From Desulfovibrio sp. (GTDB lineage: Bacteria > Desulfobacterota > Desulfovibrionia > Desulfovibrionales > Desulfovibrionaceae), in contig JAFTCE010000023.1 of NCBI GenBank assembly GCA_017454855.1, positions 1 through 64,000 on the forward strand: 64,000 nt of DNA. The letters run 5' to 3'. The position numbers and the translations under genes are program-made. Positions 18,111 to 26,407 of this stretch are shown in pieces (position 1 is the first letter of the stretch; every line of letters begins with the position of its first letter). The notes beneath the pieces were generated by a model. The model did not search any database. It was given only the letters and a program-made list of their open reading frames with translations, and was not told the origin of the DNA.

Positions 18111-18611
18111 ATGTGCGTGCGTTTCTGTATTTCCGTGATCTTCTATTGCCTGGTTGTTGGCTGTGGCCTGGCTGGAGCGGCAGCGCTCAACATGGACAAG
18201 CCACACTATGCCAATCAGCGCTATGGATTTTCCCTCGCCTTGCCCCCGGGTCGCTGGGAGGCTGCGGAATCGGCCAACGGCGACGGCGCTGTGTTACGTT
18301 CTGACGATTGGAAGGCAGTCGTGCGTGTCTATGGCACCAGGGGCTACGCCGTACAGGGTCTGAAGTTCGATGCTGCCCTGAAGCAGGAAGCGGGCATGTT
18401 TGCCCAAATCGGGCACAGGGAGGTGGATCGCAAGGGAGGTCGATTCTCTTTGTGGGGGCGTGACCACGAGGGCCAGGATGCCTTTCTTCAGTGTTTTTGG
18501 GGCAAGGATGCGGCATACATCGCCGTGGTCACCATGCCGTCAGGACTGCGCGTCCCGGATTTCGAACAAGTGACCGCTTGGGTGCGGCGTAGCTTCAAGC
18601 CAGGTTTTTGA
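18111..18611 (+). CDS. Secreted protein of unknown function
   Basis: 166 residues from ATG 18111, eight bases after AAAGGAG; ATG 18105 is too close to the site. An N-terminal signal peptide (hydrophobic to about residue 23, then AGAAALNMDK) is followed by YANQRYGFSLALPPGRWEAA. The later parts hold DDWKAVVRVYGTRGY and a C-terminal PDFEQVTAWVRRSFKPGF. This resembles small periplasmic proteins with a PsbP/DUF1795-like alpha-beta fold, but I cannot name the family with certainty. It ends directly before a strong hairpin. It is the first intact gene right of the transposase remnant. Confidence 0.7.
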   Translation: MCVRFCISVIFYCLVVGCGLAGAAALNMDKPHYANQRYGFSLALPPGRWEAAESANGDGAVLRSDDWKAVVRVYGTRGYAVQGLKFDAALKQEAGMFAQIGHREVDRKGGRFSLWGRDHEGQDAFLQCFWGKDAAYIAVVTMPSGLRVPDFEQVTAWVRRSFKPGF

Positions 18612-18639
18612 TTGCCGCATGGGATCCCCCATGCGGCAA
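18612..18639 (+). terminator. Strong hairpin after the secreted-protein gene
   Basis: TTGCCGCATGGG-ATCC-CCCATGCGGCAA is a perfect 12-pair stem directly after the stop codon. No T run follows, so it may act as an RNA-stabilising or bidirectional terminator between this gene and the convergent one at 18745. Confidence 0.6.
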
Positions 18640-18744
18640 ATGTCTGGATTTTACGTCCTCATCGGGCGAGCGTAGGCTTTGGCCTTCTGCGGTTTCTCTC
18701 TGTGCAGGATGCCGTGTACGCAATGAACCTGCGCCTATTTCCGG

Positions 18745-20142
18745 TCATGGACGACGTTGAAGCTGTACGCTCGTGCCATTCTGCATAGTCAAAAGAAGCA
18801 TATTGCCGTTGATCTGCCAGGAGTTGATGCCTTTTTGTCCCGCAGCTTGTCCGGAAGTGGTTGTATATGCCAACCGATTCCCGTCAAGGGTGAACATCCC
18901 TGTTTCCGTCTGCTGGCCGTTGGTCAAAACTCGGTATTGATTGCCCTGGAAAACAAACTCAATGGTCATGCCGTTGGGCAGTTGCGTGCCCCAGACGCCT
19001 TCCAAAGGCGTGGCATTGGCCGATGGTAGGGGCTGTTGCACGGGGGGCTGGCCCCAGCCGCCTGGGTTTTGCTGCTGCGGTGCTGCGGGTGTGCCAGGAC
19101 TGCCCACAGGCGTGTTGGGCAGTGGCTGGCGCATGAGTACTGTTCCGTCCGAAAGGCGCAACCTGTCGCCTTCCACGGCAAAGCCGACGTTCAGGGCTTG
19201 TGCGTTTTGGAATTGCACGTTGAGCTGGTTGCCCTGCACCGTGTAGGGTCCATAGAACTGCCGACCGTTAACATTCATGCCGCAGATGCCGTTTTGGAAC
19301 ATCATGATCACGGTTGTCTTGCCGTCACTGACGATCCAGGCACCTTCCAGACTTTGATTACTTATGCCGCCAGGAGACATGGGCACCGGTTGCTGCTGCG
19401 AGACGGGGGAACTCAGCGGCTGTGCCCCACCTGGTTGGCGGAGCAGGCGCGAACCGTCGGAAAAGACCAGAAAATTGCCCTGGATGCTGAAATTCAGCGT
19501 GCATGTCTTCCCATTGGCAAAACGCATGATGAGCTGATTTCCCTGGATTTGATAGCTGCCCGTGACCTTTTGCCCCTTGTCAATAAGGGCGCAAGCCCCA
19601 TTGGGTTGAAAGATCATGGCCAGCACGTATTGCCCATGCGCAGCGGCCCAAGTGCCCACGATGGATTGCGAACTCCCTGGCGCGCCTTGGGGGCCGGAAG
19701 GCTGCTGCGCGCCGCCATCACCAAAGAAGGGCGGGAACGCATCTGAGGAAGACGGCGCCATGCTGCCTCCAGATATGTCCTTCAGGCTTTCCATGAGCGC
19801 TGAAGGCGGAGTGCCGAAGGGTTCGTTGGCTACAGCAGAAAGTTTGTCTCCGAGCGTACCTGGTTCTAGAGGGACATTGCTGCCGTCAGCGTTGAACAAG
19901 TCCTTGATGGATGTTATGGAAGCGGATTGCTGTGTTTCGGAAGCTGCCTTCGATGTGGCAGCCGTGTCCTGGGTGTTGGCTGCCACAGCCTTTTCAGCCG
20001 CTGTATTGGGTATTGCGGCGGGGCTTTCCTTGGAAGCAGCAACGTCGGGTTTGCTGCCCATGGCGTCAGACAGGCCGGGCGGCAGGGTCATACTTGCAAT
20101 GGTTATGGCCAGCAGGACGCAACGTTTGAACGCTGTTGACAT
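18745..20142 (-). CDS. Secreted protein with three beta-rich repeat domains
   Basis: 465 residues; GGAGG precedes ATG 20142. A signal peptide covers residues 1-27 (LLAITIASMTLPPGLSDA). A Ser/Ala/Thr-rich linker runs to about 160, followed by three copies of an 80-residue domain (about 161-238, 264-340, 383-465). Each copy starts with a (V/L)xGxW motif, has GNQL-type turns, and the first two end in L(L/M)RQ. Proline/Gln-rich linkers separate them. The pattern resembles lipocalin-like or DUF5640-like beta barrels. The same domain is in the proteins at 20983 and 24015. Function is unknown; a binding or inhibitor role in the envelope is a guess. It is transcribed away from the peptidase operon. 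Confidence 0.8.
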   Translation of the reverse strand: MSTAFKRCVLLAITIASMTLPPGLSDAMGSKPDVAASKESPAAIPNTAAEKAVAANTQDTAATSKAASETQQSASITSIKDLFNADGSNVPLEPGTLGDKLSAVANEPFGTPPSALMESLKDISGGSMAPSSSDAFPPFFGDGGAQQPSGPQGAPGSSQSIVGTWAAAHGQYVLAMIFQPNGACALIDKGQKVTGSYQIQGNQLIMRFANGKTCTLNFSIQGNFLVFSDGSRLLRQPGGAQPLSSPVSQQQPVPMSPGGISNQSLEGAWIVSDGKTTVIMMFQNGICGMNVNGRQFYGPYTVQGNQLNVQFQNAQALNVGFAVEGDRLRLSDGTVLMRQPLPNTPVGSPGTPAAPQQQNPGGWGQPPVQQPLPSANATPLEGVWGTQLPNGMTIEFVFQGNQYRVLTNGQQTETGMFTLDGNRLAYTTTSGQAAGQKGINSWQINGNMLLLTMQNGTSVQLQRRP

Positions 20143-20363
20143 GTGTTCCTCCGTCTGCTTAGGGAAAATTGTGCTGAATGCCTCTCGGGGAAAGTTGTTC
20201 AGAGTAAAGCATCTTTCCGGCAGACAGGAAATGGAAAAAATTTTGCTAAAAAAAATACATTGTTAGAGTGAGCCAGAGTATAACAGATTGACCTTGCGAC
20301 AACTATGCTGCTATTTTTTACCCGGACGATGGACAAAAGATTGCACTATGCAAGGAGCTGCAC
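20143..20363. promoter_or_regulatory. Divergent control region between two secreted-protein transcription units
   Basis: AT-rich, 221 bp, between the repeat protein (minus) and the peptidase operon (plus). For the plus strand TTGACC (20288-20293) and TATTTT (20312-20317) stand 18 bp apart. For the minus strand a good -10 TATACT lies at 20277-20282, with only a poor -35. Nothing else was seen. Confidence 0.45.
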
Positions 20364-20966
20364 ATGAAAATCTTGAGTTACCTTCTTGCGCTTGTCATTG
20401 CCTATGCCGTGCCTGCATCTGCGGACGGTCATCCTCTGCAAGGCTACCGTGAAGCGCAGGGGAAACTGTGGAAAAAAACACCCTATACCGATAGCTTGGG
20501 CCGCCATATGGTCATTTTGACGCATACTGGTCTGTATCAGAGCCGTCCAGGCGACCCGGATTTTATTTGCAGCAACGGGGATCTGTACGCCTATGGCTAT
20601 GACAATGAAGGAAGCGCGACGCCCATGCTTTCCTGGCGTATGCACGATTTTGTGCATGACTGCGAAACCAGCGCCACAGCCGAATTTGCCCGCGACAGTC
20701 CGTATATCACCGATCTGGATGGCAACGGTGTTTCGGAAATATGGATTATATATTATGTGGGCTGCCATGGCGATGTGAGTCCGGATGGCATGAAGATACT
20801 CATGTACGAGAACGGCAAAAAATACGCTCTGCGCGGCGAAACCTTTGTGCATGTGGATGGCATGGATATGGGCGGACGGTATAAGGCAGACCCTGCCTTC
20901 AACCAGGCGCCCGCTGCATTCCGGCAGTTCGCCGACCAGCTCTGGCGCAAGCATATGCGTCGTTGA
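20364..20966 (+). CDS. Secreted protein of the M949_RS01915 type
   Basis: 200 residues, AAGGAG before the ATG and a clear signal peptide cut after about residue 20 (VPASADG). The body has LGRHMVILTHTGLY and CETSATAEFARDSPYITDLD, the latter leading into an Asp-rich GNGVSEIWI calcium-loop-like motif, then HGDVSPDGMKILMYENGKKY. This pattern (DLDGNG..E, D.SP..MK) is that of the M949_RS01915 family, whose proposed surface-polysaccharide role is not proven. It is the first gene of the plus-strand operon and ends 16 bp before the peptidase gene. Confidence 0.75.
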   Translation: MKILSYLLALVIAYAVPASADGHPLQGYREAQGKLWKKTPYTDSLGRHMVILTHTGLYQSRPGDPDFICSNGDLYAYGYDNEGSATPMLSWRMHDFVHDCETSATAEFARDSPYITDLDGNGVSEIWIIYYVGCHGDVSPDGMKILMYENGKKYALRGETFVHVDGMDMGGRYKADPAFNQAPAAFRQFADQLWRKHMRR

Positions 20967-20982
20967 TCCTCCGGGGGCAGTC

Positions 20983-23900
20983 ATGCGTACCGTGTTCCGA
21001 CATCCCTTCGTTGTCCTGTGCGGCTTTCTGCTTTGCGTAACGCTCGGCTTGCCCTGTCACGCCGACCAGCCGTTGAAGCAGTCGGCAGAGTGGACTGTCA
21101 TGGTCTATATGGGTGCCGACAACAATCTGGAGTTCCCGGCGCTTATGGATTTGCTGGAAATGGAGCAGGCAATTCCAGAAGATGTGGAAATTATCGTCCT
21201 TGTTGATCGGCACAGGGGCTATACGGACATCCTGGGCAACTGGACGGGCGCTCGCCTGTACCGTGTGCGCCGCGCTGCCCCTTTTGCCATTGGGGCGGCA
21301 GCGGATCTCAAGCCAGGCGCACATCTTCCGTCCGGACTGGCTTCGGAGCTGCTGGAGGACTGGGGCGAGGTTGACATGGCCGACCCGGCCACGCTCACGC
21401 GTTTTATCACCACGGCGGCGGCGCGTTTTCCGGCGCGGCGCTACGCCTTGCTGCCCTGGAACCACGGTGGCGGCTGGCCGGGACTTATCCTGGATGAAGA
21501 CGGCGGTAACGGCAGGCCCGGCAAGGGCATGATGACTGTGGGGCAATTCGTCGCAGCGGCAAAGATGGGCGCCACGGCCCTGCCGCGACGGCGTTTTGAT
21601 TTGCTTAAATACGATATGTGTCTCATGGGCCAGCTGGATGTCATGGCGGCCACGGCGCCGGTGGCGGACTATGCCTATGCCAGTCCGCCTGTGGAGCCGA
21701 CGCAGAGTTCGGACTATCTCTCCGTGCTGCCCCTGTTTCGCGAAGGCGTTTCCACGGAAGAGCTGGCCCGGGACATGGTTGACATCAATGTGCGTTATTT
21801 CACCCGTGTGGGTCGTCCCGCCGCTTTTGCCGCCTACGATCTGGCCCGCATGGGCGAAGTGACCCAAGCTCTTCGCGGCCTTACAGAAGGGCTGCGCGGC
21901 CTTGCGGGTACGCGCTTCAAGGAACTGACACGCGTCACCTGTTTTGCCACGCATTACGAAGATCTCATGGAAGACCTCAAGCGTGGGGCAAAGGCCACTT
22001 CGTCTGTGGTGTTGGAAGACTGGCTGGAGCGTCTGGAACGCGAGGTGCCGGACGCGTCGGCAAAGGATATTCTGCGGCTGCGTGAGGCCGTGAGCCGTCT
22101 TGTGTACCACGCCGGGGCCACGCCCGACATGCAGACGAGCAAGGGGGTCACGCTGTATATCCCTTTGCGTCGGGAATACGAGAATCCCGCTTACCGATCC
22201 ACGGCCTTCGCCCGCGAGTCGGGCATGGCCGACTACCTGGCCGCACTCTACACGGCCCAGGAAACGCTGGGCAATGCCGCGCCGCGCGTCACCAACGTGC
22301 AGCTGGGGTCGCCCCGTCTCAAGCCTGGGCGGGACGGCAGATCTGACGGGGATTTCGACATCGTCGCGCTCAACCATCTGACGCCCTTCGCCCGCAATGT
22401 GGTGCGCTTCGACGTGACGGGCGTCGGCATCCTCATGACCCGGCTTTTGCAGTTTGAGCAGCGGGGCGCGGAGCGTTATCTGAACTATGTGCAGCTGGTG
22501 GCTGACAGCGAGCGCAGCGACGTGCGCAAGGACAGCGGGAATTTGCTCAACGACATTTCTCCCACCTACAATGACGGTACCACCACCCTCATGCGCGAGG
22601 TCGGAGTCAAGTACAAGGTGACCAACGGACAGAGTCTGGAAAACATCACCATCATCAACACCAGCGCCAGCAGGGACGTGGACAAGAACGTCTCCGTGGG
22701 CTTCGGCCTGTACCGCGACCCCACCACCGGCGGACAGGACGTCCTCGTGCAGGTGAACTTCAGCAATTTGCTGCGCATGCCCATCAAGGTCATGGCCTAC
22801 CTGCCAGACGCGCGGGGCCGGATAACTGCCGCACGCGGCATCGATCTGCGATCGGACGGCGTGTTCCGCCCGGCTGTCAGTGTGCTGGACGAGAACTACA
22901 AGGAACGTCGCGTCTTTGGTTCGCCCATGCCGCTTTCCGGGGGTACGCTCCTACTGGCTATTGATATGATGGATGAAGGGACGCAGGTGGGCTACATCAT
23001 CCAGGCCCAGACCATGAATGGCAAGCGGGCCAATGCCGTCGGCCCGACTCTGCCGGTTCGGCGCGATCCCAAGCAGGTAGCCTTGCGCGACAACGCCTTG
23101 CGTAATGGCGGTGCTAACCTAGCCGGGCGCTACGTCATGGTGCAGTATGCCGCCGGTAACACTGAGGTGGACGCACTGCCCACCTTCCAGACCATTACCT
23201 TTACACCAGGCCAGCCTCTTCCCCGTTGGGAACTGCGCGACGGCGACAAGCTCAAGGGTAGCGGCCCCATGATCTGGCTGGATGCCGCTGTGCCGCAGAT
23301 TACCGTGTATAAGGAATCCGTCATGCCTCTCCTGCCCGTGGGCGAGACGGTGCAGACATGGTATGCGTTCCTCAAGGGCCAGGGTTCTGGGCGCGTTTGG
23401 TACTGCATTGGCATGCCCGACGGCACACGCTGGGCCTTTGTGCCCTTGGAGCAGTACAAGGGCGGTATGCTGGACGGTGTCTGGACGAGCAAGACAGAGC
23501 GTTGGCAATTCAGTGGTCATACCGTGCAACTCACTCGTGACGGGCATACCGGACGCGGCACCTTCCGCATGGACGGTCATGTTCTCCAGGCCATCGGCAT
23601 GCCCTTTAACGAGTACGCCGTGTATCTGGATCAGGAGCATGGACGGCTGACCCTCATGTCTCGCGAGGGCGTGGCTTCTATTCTCACGCGCGAGGGCGAG
23701 CCGACCGCGCCGCTGGTCGTAGTGCCAGCCGGACAGCAGCTCGTGGGCAACTGGGGGAGCGGTCATGCCCGCATGAGCATCATGCCCGTTCCGGGAACGC
23801 CTTTTTTCAATCTGTGGCTTCATGTGGAAGGGCAGGGGGCAATCGTCTGCACCTTTGCCGTGTCGGGCGATGCCTTGCTTGCCACCTTCGGCGATGGCTA

Positions 23901-23988
23901 TCGCGAACGTATCCCTTATGTCCTCAAGGGCAGCGAACTCCAGCTTCAATCGCAGCGTCTGCCGGTGCAGCGTTTTATCCGGCAGTAA
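20983..23988 (+). CDS. Secreted clostripain-family (C11) cysteine peptidase with C-terminal beta-rich domains
   Basis: 1001 residues from ATG 20983 (MRTVFRHPFVVLCGF); the open frame upstream overlaps the previous gene. A signal peptide spans residues 1-27. WTVMVYMGADNNLE opens the C11 fold. The catalytic His161 lies in LPWNHGGGWPG and Cys213 in KYDMCLMGQLD, so the active site is intact. C11 peptidases belong to the caspase-like clan CD and usually cleave after Arg or Lys. The middle region (about 440-800) is unassigned. From about 827 to the end lie two domains like those of the neighbours, ending in FIRQ. Likely exported to the periplasm or outside; the targets are unknown. Confidence 0.88.
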   Translation: MRTVFRHPFVVLCGFLLCVTLGLPCHADQPLKQSAEWTVMVYMGADNNLEFPALMDLLEMEQAIPEDVEIIVLVDRHRGYTDILGNWTGARLYRVRRAAPFAIGAAADLKPGAHLPSGLASELLEDWGEVDMADPATLTRFITTAAARFPARRYALLPWNHGGGWPGLILDEDGGNGRPGKGMMTVGQFVAAAKMGATALPRRRFDLLKYDMCLMGQLDVMAATAPVADYAYASPPVEPTQSSDYLSVLPLFREGVSTEELARDMVDINVRYFTRVGRPAAFAAYDLARMGEVTQALRGLTEGLRGLAGTRFKELTRVTCFATHYEDLMEDLKRGAKATSSVVLEDWLERLEREVPDASAKDILRLREAVSRLVYHAGATPDMQTSKGVTLYIPLRREYENPAYRSTAFARESGMADYLAALYTAQETLGNAAPRVTNVQLGSPRLKPGRDGRSDGDFDIVALNHLTPFARNVVRFDVTGVGILMTRLLQFEQRGAERYLNYVQLVADSERSDVRKDSGNLLNDISPTYNDGTTTLMREVGVKYKVTNGQSLENITIINTSASRDVDKNVSVGFGLYRDPTTGGQDVLVQVNFSNLLRMPIKVMAYLPDARGRITAARGIDLRSDGVFRPAVSVLDENYKERRVFGSPMPLSGGTLLLAIDMMDEGTQVGYIIQAQTMNGKRANAVGPTLPVRRDPKQVALRDNALRNGGANLAGRYVMVQYAAGNTEVDALPTFQTITFTPGQPLPRWELRDGDKLKGSGPMIWLDAAVPQITVYKESVMPLLPVGETVQTWYAFLKGQGSGRVWYCIGMPDGTRWAFVPLEQYKGGMLDGVWTSKTERWQFSGHTVQLTRDGHTGRGTFRMDGHVLQAIGMPFNEYAVYLDQEHGRLTLMSREGVASILTREGEPTAPLVVVPAGQQLVGNWGSGHARMSIMPVPGTPFFNLWLHVEGQGAIVCTFAVSGDALLATFGDGYRERIPYVLKGSELQLQSQRLPVQRFIRQ

Positions 23989-24014
23989 GCGTCTAGCTTT
24001 GGGAGATGATCAGT

Positions 24015-25043
24015 ATGCGCACATCGTTTTTCATGAACTTTTTGAGACAGGCGTTGGTCTTTTGCCTGGCTGTGTGCGCCGTGCCCGCAAGTGCGGACAT
24101 GCCGCCCAGTCCTCAGGCTCTGCAAGGAGTCTGGGCTGGAAGCAACGGGCAGGTCAATGTCCTCTTCATGTTTACGGGTAACAACTGTGCCCTGAGCCTC
24201 AATGGACAGCAAGTGACCGGCATTTGGAACCTCGCTGGCGACCGCTTGAACGTACAGTTCCAGAATGGCAAAAGCCTGTCCTACAGCGTGGCACTGCAAG
24301 GGAACGATCTTGTCCTGGATGGGAATATGCGTCTCGTGCGTCAAACCATGCCAGGCATGGCTGACAAGCCCACCATGCCCGGCCAGCAGGGTGGCTGGGG
24401 GACGCTACCGCCGAATTTCGCCAATACCAGTCCGCTGGAAGGAACGTGGTCTACACGCCTTCCTCAAGGCACGCGTTCTTTTCGCTTCGTGGGGAACCGC
24501 TACGCCCAGCTATTCAACGGGCAGGTTGTGGAAGAGGGCATTTTTCAGTATTCGCCGGACGGTCGCTTTCTGTACCAGGTGACAGGCGGTCAGTTCGCTG
24601 GTCAGAGCGGTGAGGATCGCATTACCATCTACGGCAACAGCATAACTGTGGTCTGGCCTGACGGCACAGTACTTACCTTCACCCGGGAGCCTGCGGGTAC
24701 ATGGGGAGGGGGGTGTACGCCTCCGCCACCTGGCATTGATGGCGGTTCGGGCGTTCCGTTTGGATTGGTCACGCCCTTGGAGGGGCGCTGGATTTGGGCC
24801 AAACAGGCTCCTGTTTCCTTTGGCTATGTCTTTTCGGGTAATCGCTTTGTTTTTTTCTATAATGGCGTGGAACGCGGCAGTGGCACCTTCTCCCTCTCCG
24901 CGATGCAGCTCTCCATACATCATGAAACAGGCCCAGATGCGGGCAAGACCGATGTCTTGGGCTACCGGCTGCAGGGTAATCGTCTGCTCATTTTTACGTC
25001 GGACGATCCGAATATTGATCCTATTCCCTTTGTGCGTCAGTAA
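24015..25043 (+). CDS. Secreted protein with three beta-rich repeat domains, peptidase-linked
   Basis: 342 residues from ATG 24015, ten bases after GGGAG; ATG 24006 is too close to it. A signal peptide (FCLAVCAVPASA) is followed by three copies of the island's domain at about 37-112, 135-220 and 255-342. Each opens L(Q/E)GxW; the first ends LVRQ and the last FVRQ. The first copy (LNVQFQNGKSLSYSV) is strikingly close to the second copy of the protein at 18745 (LNVQFQNAQALNVGF), suggesting duplication within the island. It starts 26 bp after the C11 gene. Confidence 0.8.
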   Translation: MRTSFFMNFLRQALVFCLAVCAVPASADMPPSPQALQGVWAGSNGQVNVLFMFTGNNCALSLNGQQVTGIWNLAGDRLNVQFQNGKSLSYSVALQGNDLVLDGNMRLVRQTMPGMADKPTMPGQQGGWGTLPPNFANTSPLEGTWSTRLPQGTRSFRFVGNRYAQLFNGQVVEEGIFQYSPDGRFLYQVTGGQFAGQSGEDRITIYGNSITVVWPDGTVLTFTREPAGTWGGGCTPPPPGIDGGSGVPFGLVTPLEGRWIWAKQAPVSFGYVFSGNRFVFFYNGVERGSGTFSLSAMQLSIHHETGPDAGKTDVLGYRLQGNRLLIFTSDDPNIDPIPFVRQ

Positions 25044-25067
25044 CATCCGGCAAGGAGGATTTCGGAG

Positions 25068-25463
25068 ATGATCCTGAAGTTTGTCGTGAACATACTGCTG
25101 CTCGTGTCGACGCCGCTAGGGATCTGCCTGATTTCTGACCTCGTCATGGCTCAAGAACATCCCCAACTTCAGGATTGTGGACACTATACGGGCACGGCAG
25201 CATATGAAACCTGCGAGAATGCCCGCAAGCATGGCCTTTCCTTCAACGCGGCGGCCTTGGTGGAGGGGCTGGCGGAACGAAGCTATGCTGTGGAGTTCTG
25301 CGGCGGTGTGCAGGATTTGGCGGAACAAAGGCATACCGAGTCCATCTTGGCTGGAGGTGAGCATTTTCGCGCACTGTATGACGAACACCTGGCCATGTTG
25401 CGCCATCGTTGTATCTATGATCCCGATGGCTGGTGCCAAAGCAGAGGCCTTACACGGAAGTAG
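25068..25463 (+). CDS. Small secreted Cys-containing protein, unknown
   Basis: 131 residues. GGAGG and GGAG lie before the ATG. A signal peptide ends near residue 28 (VMAQEHP). The mature part has five Cys (DCGHYTG, YETCENARK, EFCGGVQDL, RHRCIYD, WCQSRG), which suits disulfide bonding outside the cytoplasm. No family was recognised. It begins 24 bp after the preceding gene and continues the operon. Confidence 0.65.
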   Translation: MILKFVVNILLLVSTPLGICLISDLVMAQEHPQLQDCGHYTGTAAYETCENARKHGLSFNAAALVEGLAERSYAVEFCGGVQDLAEQRHTESILAGGEHFRALYDEHLAMLRHRCIYDPDGWCQSRGLTRK

Positions 25464-25530
25464 GGGATCATTGACAAGCTGGCGCACACCAGTACAGCGC
25501 ATCCCAGCAGATTGCCTGCAAGGAGGACAT

Positions 25531-25917
25531 ATGTTGACCAAGGAAACAAAGTGTCTTGTGGCAGCTTTGCTCGCCGTAGCTCTGGGCATGGCCATGTCAA
25601 TGAAGGTAGAGCGCGACACGGCTGCGCCTGTGAGTGTTCCTTTGTACCATAACGCCGACCTGAACCTGTCCGTCTGGGTGACGTCCCAAGATGCGCCCTC
25701 CATACAGCAGGCGGATAGTGGTAATGCCGTCACTGGCACCATGTCCGCCACAGAAACGGTTCTGGACGGGGGCCTTGGCGAGTTCTTTCCCCAGGCCGGG
25801 AACAATACTACGAATGCTAACCAGGATGGCCGCCTCATGCTGGATCGCCCTGATGTTTTAGGCAATGGATTTCAATCTTTGGACAGGGGGTTTGACTCCA
25901 GAGTTTCCTGGGATTGA
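25531..25917 (+). CDS. Small secreted or anchored protein, unknown, possibly truncated
   Basis: 128 residues, AAGGAGG before ATG 25531. The N-terminus is a hydrophobic segment (CLVAALLAVALGMAMSM), a signal or anchor. The rest is polar and Thr/Asn-rich with no recognised domain. The last 25 residues run into the AT-rich Mrr remnant encoded on the other strand, so the original C-terminus may have been cut when that segment was inserted. Confidence 0.55.
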   Translation: MLTKETKCLVAALLAVALGMAMSMKVERDTAAPVSVPLYHNADLNLSVWVTSQDAPSIQQADSGNAVTGTMSATETVLDGGLGEFFPQAGNNTTNANQDGRLMLDRPDVLGNGFQSLDRGFDSRVSWD

Positions 25918-26266
25918 AATGAATATTTTCCTCTGAAGTCAGTGATGACTCACTGAGAGAGCTAAAATTTTCAAGAGATGCATTGTCGCGTCGTAGAGTT
26001 CTAAAGTCGTTAAATTCAGGATATTTCTTAAGGAAGTTTATATTAATAGTTGAAACGTTGCTGTCGAGAACAGATTTGCCCCTCTCTGTAATGGTACAAT
26101 AACCGCGTCTTGGCACTTGTAGCAAGCCAGCTTTGACAAGATACGTTTTCGCCCAACTTGTACGATCTTTTATTTTTGTTTTAGTTTGGGAACGTACAAG
26201 TTCATTACGTTCAGTTTCTGTGAGATGAAATTCAGAAGCAAGAGATTCTATAGCTTCAGATTGCAA
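25835..26266 (-). pseudogene. mrr: N-terminal fragment of an Mrr-type restriction endonuclease
   Basis: The frame starts at TTG 26266 directly after an in-frame stop. It contains LASEFHLTETERNELV, RTSWAKTYLVKAGLLQVPRR and GYCTITERGKSVL, the winged-helix N-terminal domain of Mrr enzymes (which cut methylated DNA). The first roughly 25 family residues and the whole C-terminal nuclease domain are missing. It is visibly more AT-rich than its surroundings and marks the right edge of the secreted island. Confidence 0.8.
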
Positions 26267-26407
26267 GAAAATGTTTCACCTGGCCAGCCCATTGACGTCA
26301 AGCCCAGATGCGCGCATCATGCAGGAATAGCCCGGATTTTTTGACTGCGGAGTGCATCGAAAATGTTGATGTAGTCTGGAACCTTTTGACAACGCAGGCG
26401 GCAGGTC

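Noticed and set aside
20899..22377. Long minus-strand frame of 492 residues opposite the peptidase gene
   Set aside because: Low-complexity His/Arg-rich product typical of an antisense shadow in GC-rich DNA; the plus strand has clear C11 motifs.
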